From Smithellaceae bacterium (lineage in GTDB: Bacteria; Desulfobacterota; Syntrophia; Syntrophales; JAQULV01): a stretch of DNA of 8,315 nucleotides. The stretch is from the NCBI GenBank assembly GCA_028718405.1, contig JAQULV010000037.1:1-8315 (forward strand), read 5' to 3'. A program made the translations under genes and the position numbers. Positions 7,601-8,315 of this stretch are shown piece by piece. The first letter of the stretch is position 1. Every line of letters begins with the position of its first letter. The notes beneath the pieces were generated by a model, which searched no databases, was not told the DNA's origin, and worked only from the letters and a program-made list of their open reading frames with translations.

Positions 7601-8315
7601 TGCCATATTTCGTTGTGTCCGGCGTTCTATTTTCATCTTGTCCGGGAAGGGCTACGTGCATCTCTCTGATCATCCAGCGGCCGCTGGCATACCACTGGTA
7701 GTTATCGGTGCTGACCCGCACCCCGTCGCGGGGAAAACGGTCCGTGGAGAAGCGCTTCTCTTCTTTCGTTACCGTATATCCGTTGGCGTCCAGATGATCG
7801 GCCGTAACCCAGACGTCGCCCGGGAGATTGGGACCGTAGCCGGTGTTGCTGGAACCCAACTGCTCGGGGTCTCCCTCGGCAAAGCTGTTACGGTCGATCC
7901 ACTGATCGGCGTTCGCGTCGCGCTGGTAGCGGACGTAACCCGTGTCCTTCGTGAACGACGAACCTGACGGGCGGAGGAACAGATAAACGTATTTCGCGCC
8001 GGCCGGATCAAGGGGATCGGTGAGGGCGATCTCCTGGCGCTTGTCCGATGTGCCGGCCGGTCCCAGGGCGTCTGCGGGGGCCTGAGTTCCGGCGTCTGAG
8101 AACATGAAACAAATCTCATCGTCGTCGTCGAGAGCGGCAACGGGATCGGTCATCGCCGCCGCGGCGGGCTTGGCGTAGCCGGGCCTTGCCTCGTCGTCGG
8201 CCTTGTCCCACCATTCCTTATCCCAGGCGTAGGTGAGTTCCATGTCCGTGGCGGAGTAGATGGCAAAATCGGAGTTGGCGTTGGAAAGGAAGTACGGGAA
8301 GCGCTCGTCCACCTG
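4638..8315 (-). CDS. PKD – C45/AAT-like Ntn-hydrolase protein, N-terminus beyond the window
   Basis: The frame is open to the window edge, so the 5' end is missing. A GTG at 8312 is the first possible start inside but is probably internal; numbering here begins there (1224 residues). Residues 1-~552 are rich in Asp, Gly, Trp and Tyr and look beta-rich and extracellular. They contain a dockerin/EF-hand-like loop (DANADQWID, 132-140) and a striking stretch GPVRAIREIWGSDSG (284-298); I do not recognise this domain. An Ala/Pro linker leads to a K319L-type PKD domain (~556-645: APVANAGPDQ, LDGSASSDPDGD, VVSDGE). Residues 700-1221 are the C45/AAT-like module: YERGYAEG (710-717), probable nucleophile Cys823 in MCNEMAVFG, HGRD (840-843) and TNHY (1112-1115). 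The protein ends three residues after DLKK, so no extra domain follows. Expected role: exported, autoproteolytic amidase or acyltransferase of unknown substrate. No signal peptide can be judged because the N-terminus is outside. Confidence 0.88.
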   Translation of the reverse strand, partial: QVDERFPYFLSNANSDFAIYSATDMELTYAWDKEWWDKADDEARPGYAKPAAAAMTDPVAALDDDDEICFMFSDAGTQAPADALGPAGTSDKRQEIALTDPLDPAGAKYVYLFLRPSGSSFTKDTGYVRYQRDANADQWIDRNSFAEGDPEQLGSSNTGYGPNLPGDVWVTADHLDANGYTVTKEEKRFSTDRFPRDGVRVSTDNYQWYASGRWMIREMHVALPGQDENRTPDTTKYGTDMIDRWKARAFQETPDSIVSTVTGFGLENEQTNWEANSCLLGERVGPVRAIREIWGSDSGTNVTKIDTFYRDAVTYRFHVRVHPMPPDGIYTNWDYNHDAVTKYYNAVKTDGVLIDGNPDDVGQINDQNGMAIMDLPDPTFDIPYGMWRWEQVSGEGNEVARDNIKKGLNGSLVYSWEVKGITSLATIWMLPFYSDDMNLDDGTGDDPVPRPWPGEPLSDPKLADYAAGVSYPNSYVKQGAFGSHGLHVFFSSDTDNAFVSPVPTTEVDIQQWQFAVPTDFVKGGHAIGEPYAQNVRFPVIALGTEQANTAAAPPVNNAPVANAGPDQAVKTGTLVQLDGSASSDPDGDAITYKWTIVSQPGSATLTGDTTAAPSFTPDKDGTYTLQLVVSDGETASAPDTVIITATPDGLPAAPGLSNSIITADDGSIYVPKTYGTYGKSYLAYYAAAELDKEGMSGRNPKKFLYLEGTPYERGYAEGYLCPKGVYRMTHDFIYNFLSGMVPGVSDVAGSVDLSLVLPSAVKLISQLALAQEHNVPQEFRDEMRGIADGAQDRGYDVRYEDVLTLNVAYDLVLSLEYQGGSLMCNEMAVFGDATTNHHLFHGRDFMFSTGGDVFSDEAILIVHNPKGDVDKYYRGRKPYLLVGSAAPAFVGFPTALNEMGVSFGMDMVPNRQNRALITGMGTLLMCRDTVTHASDLQAAIANVKNTSRGVSWLFAIADGKVSVDDYSDNAVVLETVTNRMITTGDDYFATLTNILPGLSSITAGAEMLIPDGASLRNGAGEIITGVSDLALEGSALVPVVGDAHPDRGVAVRTADYVDPAGLDQYSIVLPMADPQISGREQHDDVNGGETPQETTFRLFPLQTEKHPDVVAATNHYILPQMNMTQMGLFYHTVDTQMGGGRESEWRYGTLVQLIERYYGNIDRETAMWLIDFLNPARAGFYGKGDITQSVKGHHVLIDNNTLEIWSLHGYYNEPWIYLDLKKFIN
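4650..6215 (-). repeat. C45-like module, copy B (paralogous with 2642-4078)
   Basis: This segment encodes residues 700-1221 of the PKD-C45 protein. It matches copy A in the same order and orientation, including the blocks around the nucleophile Cys, HGRDFMF, GSAAP.FVG, DYVDPA, TNHYILPQM and WSLHGYYN. It is longer than copy A by about 40 residues, mainly from small insertions, for example the segment around residues 1072-1097. Here the module forms the C-terminus, whereas copy A is followed by PKD and hydrolase domains. Confidence 0.85.

Overview
The window holds three genes, all on the minus strand, read in the order 8312→4638, 4390→1031, 859→8. All three look exported. The mix of a triheme c-type cytochrome lipoprotein, large secreted PKD-containing enzymes and fairly G+C-rich DNA suggests a Gram-negative anaerobe of the Desulfuromonadales/Geobacter type or a related Desulfobacterota lineage. 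That placement is an inference from gene content; no phylogenetic marker is present.

Layout from the upstream end. (1) 8315–4638: a very large gene, cut off at its 5' end by the window. It encodes a ~550-residue, probably beta-rich region I do not recognise, a K319L-type PKD domain, and a C-terminal C45/AAT-like Ntn-hydrolase (autoproteolytic acyltransferase/amidase) module. A hairpin plus T-tract follows the stop. (2) 4390–1031: a 1119-residue secreted protein with a signal peptide, a second C45/AAT-like module, a canonical PKD domain and a C-terminal alpha/beta hydrolase with a GHSFG nucleophile elbow. A strong intrinsic terminator follows. (3) 859–8: a lipoprotein with a WNDLGMHC-type N-terminal domain and three CXXCH haem sites.

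The C45-like modules of genes 1 and 2 are paralogous, with long nearly identical protein blocks and visible DNA identity. Their partner domains differ and the PKD domain lies on opposite sides: PKD-C45 in one, C45-PKD-hydrolase in the other. This is the most interesting feature of the window: a tandem duplication of a putative amide-bond hydrolase or acyltransferase followed by domain shuffling, with one copy carrying a second, esterase-like catalytic domain. A reasonable but untested idea is that the proteins act outside the cytoplasm on acylated or amphipathic substrates. The cytochrome lipoprotein is adjacent but separately terminated, so a functional link is not shown.

The 247-base gap between the two large genes carries a terminator, a Shine-Dalgarno sequence and a curious Cys-rich open frame without a usual start codon. 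I see no tRNA, rRNA, CRISPR array, insertion sequence or recognisable riboswitch.
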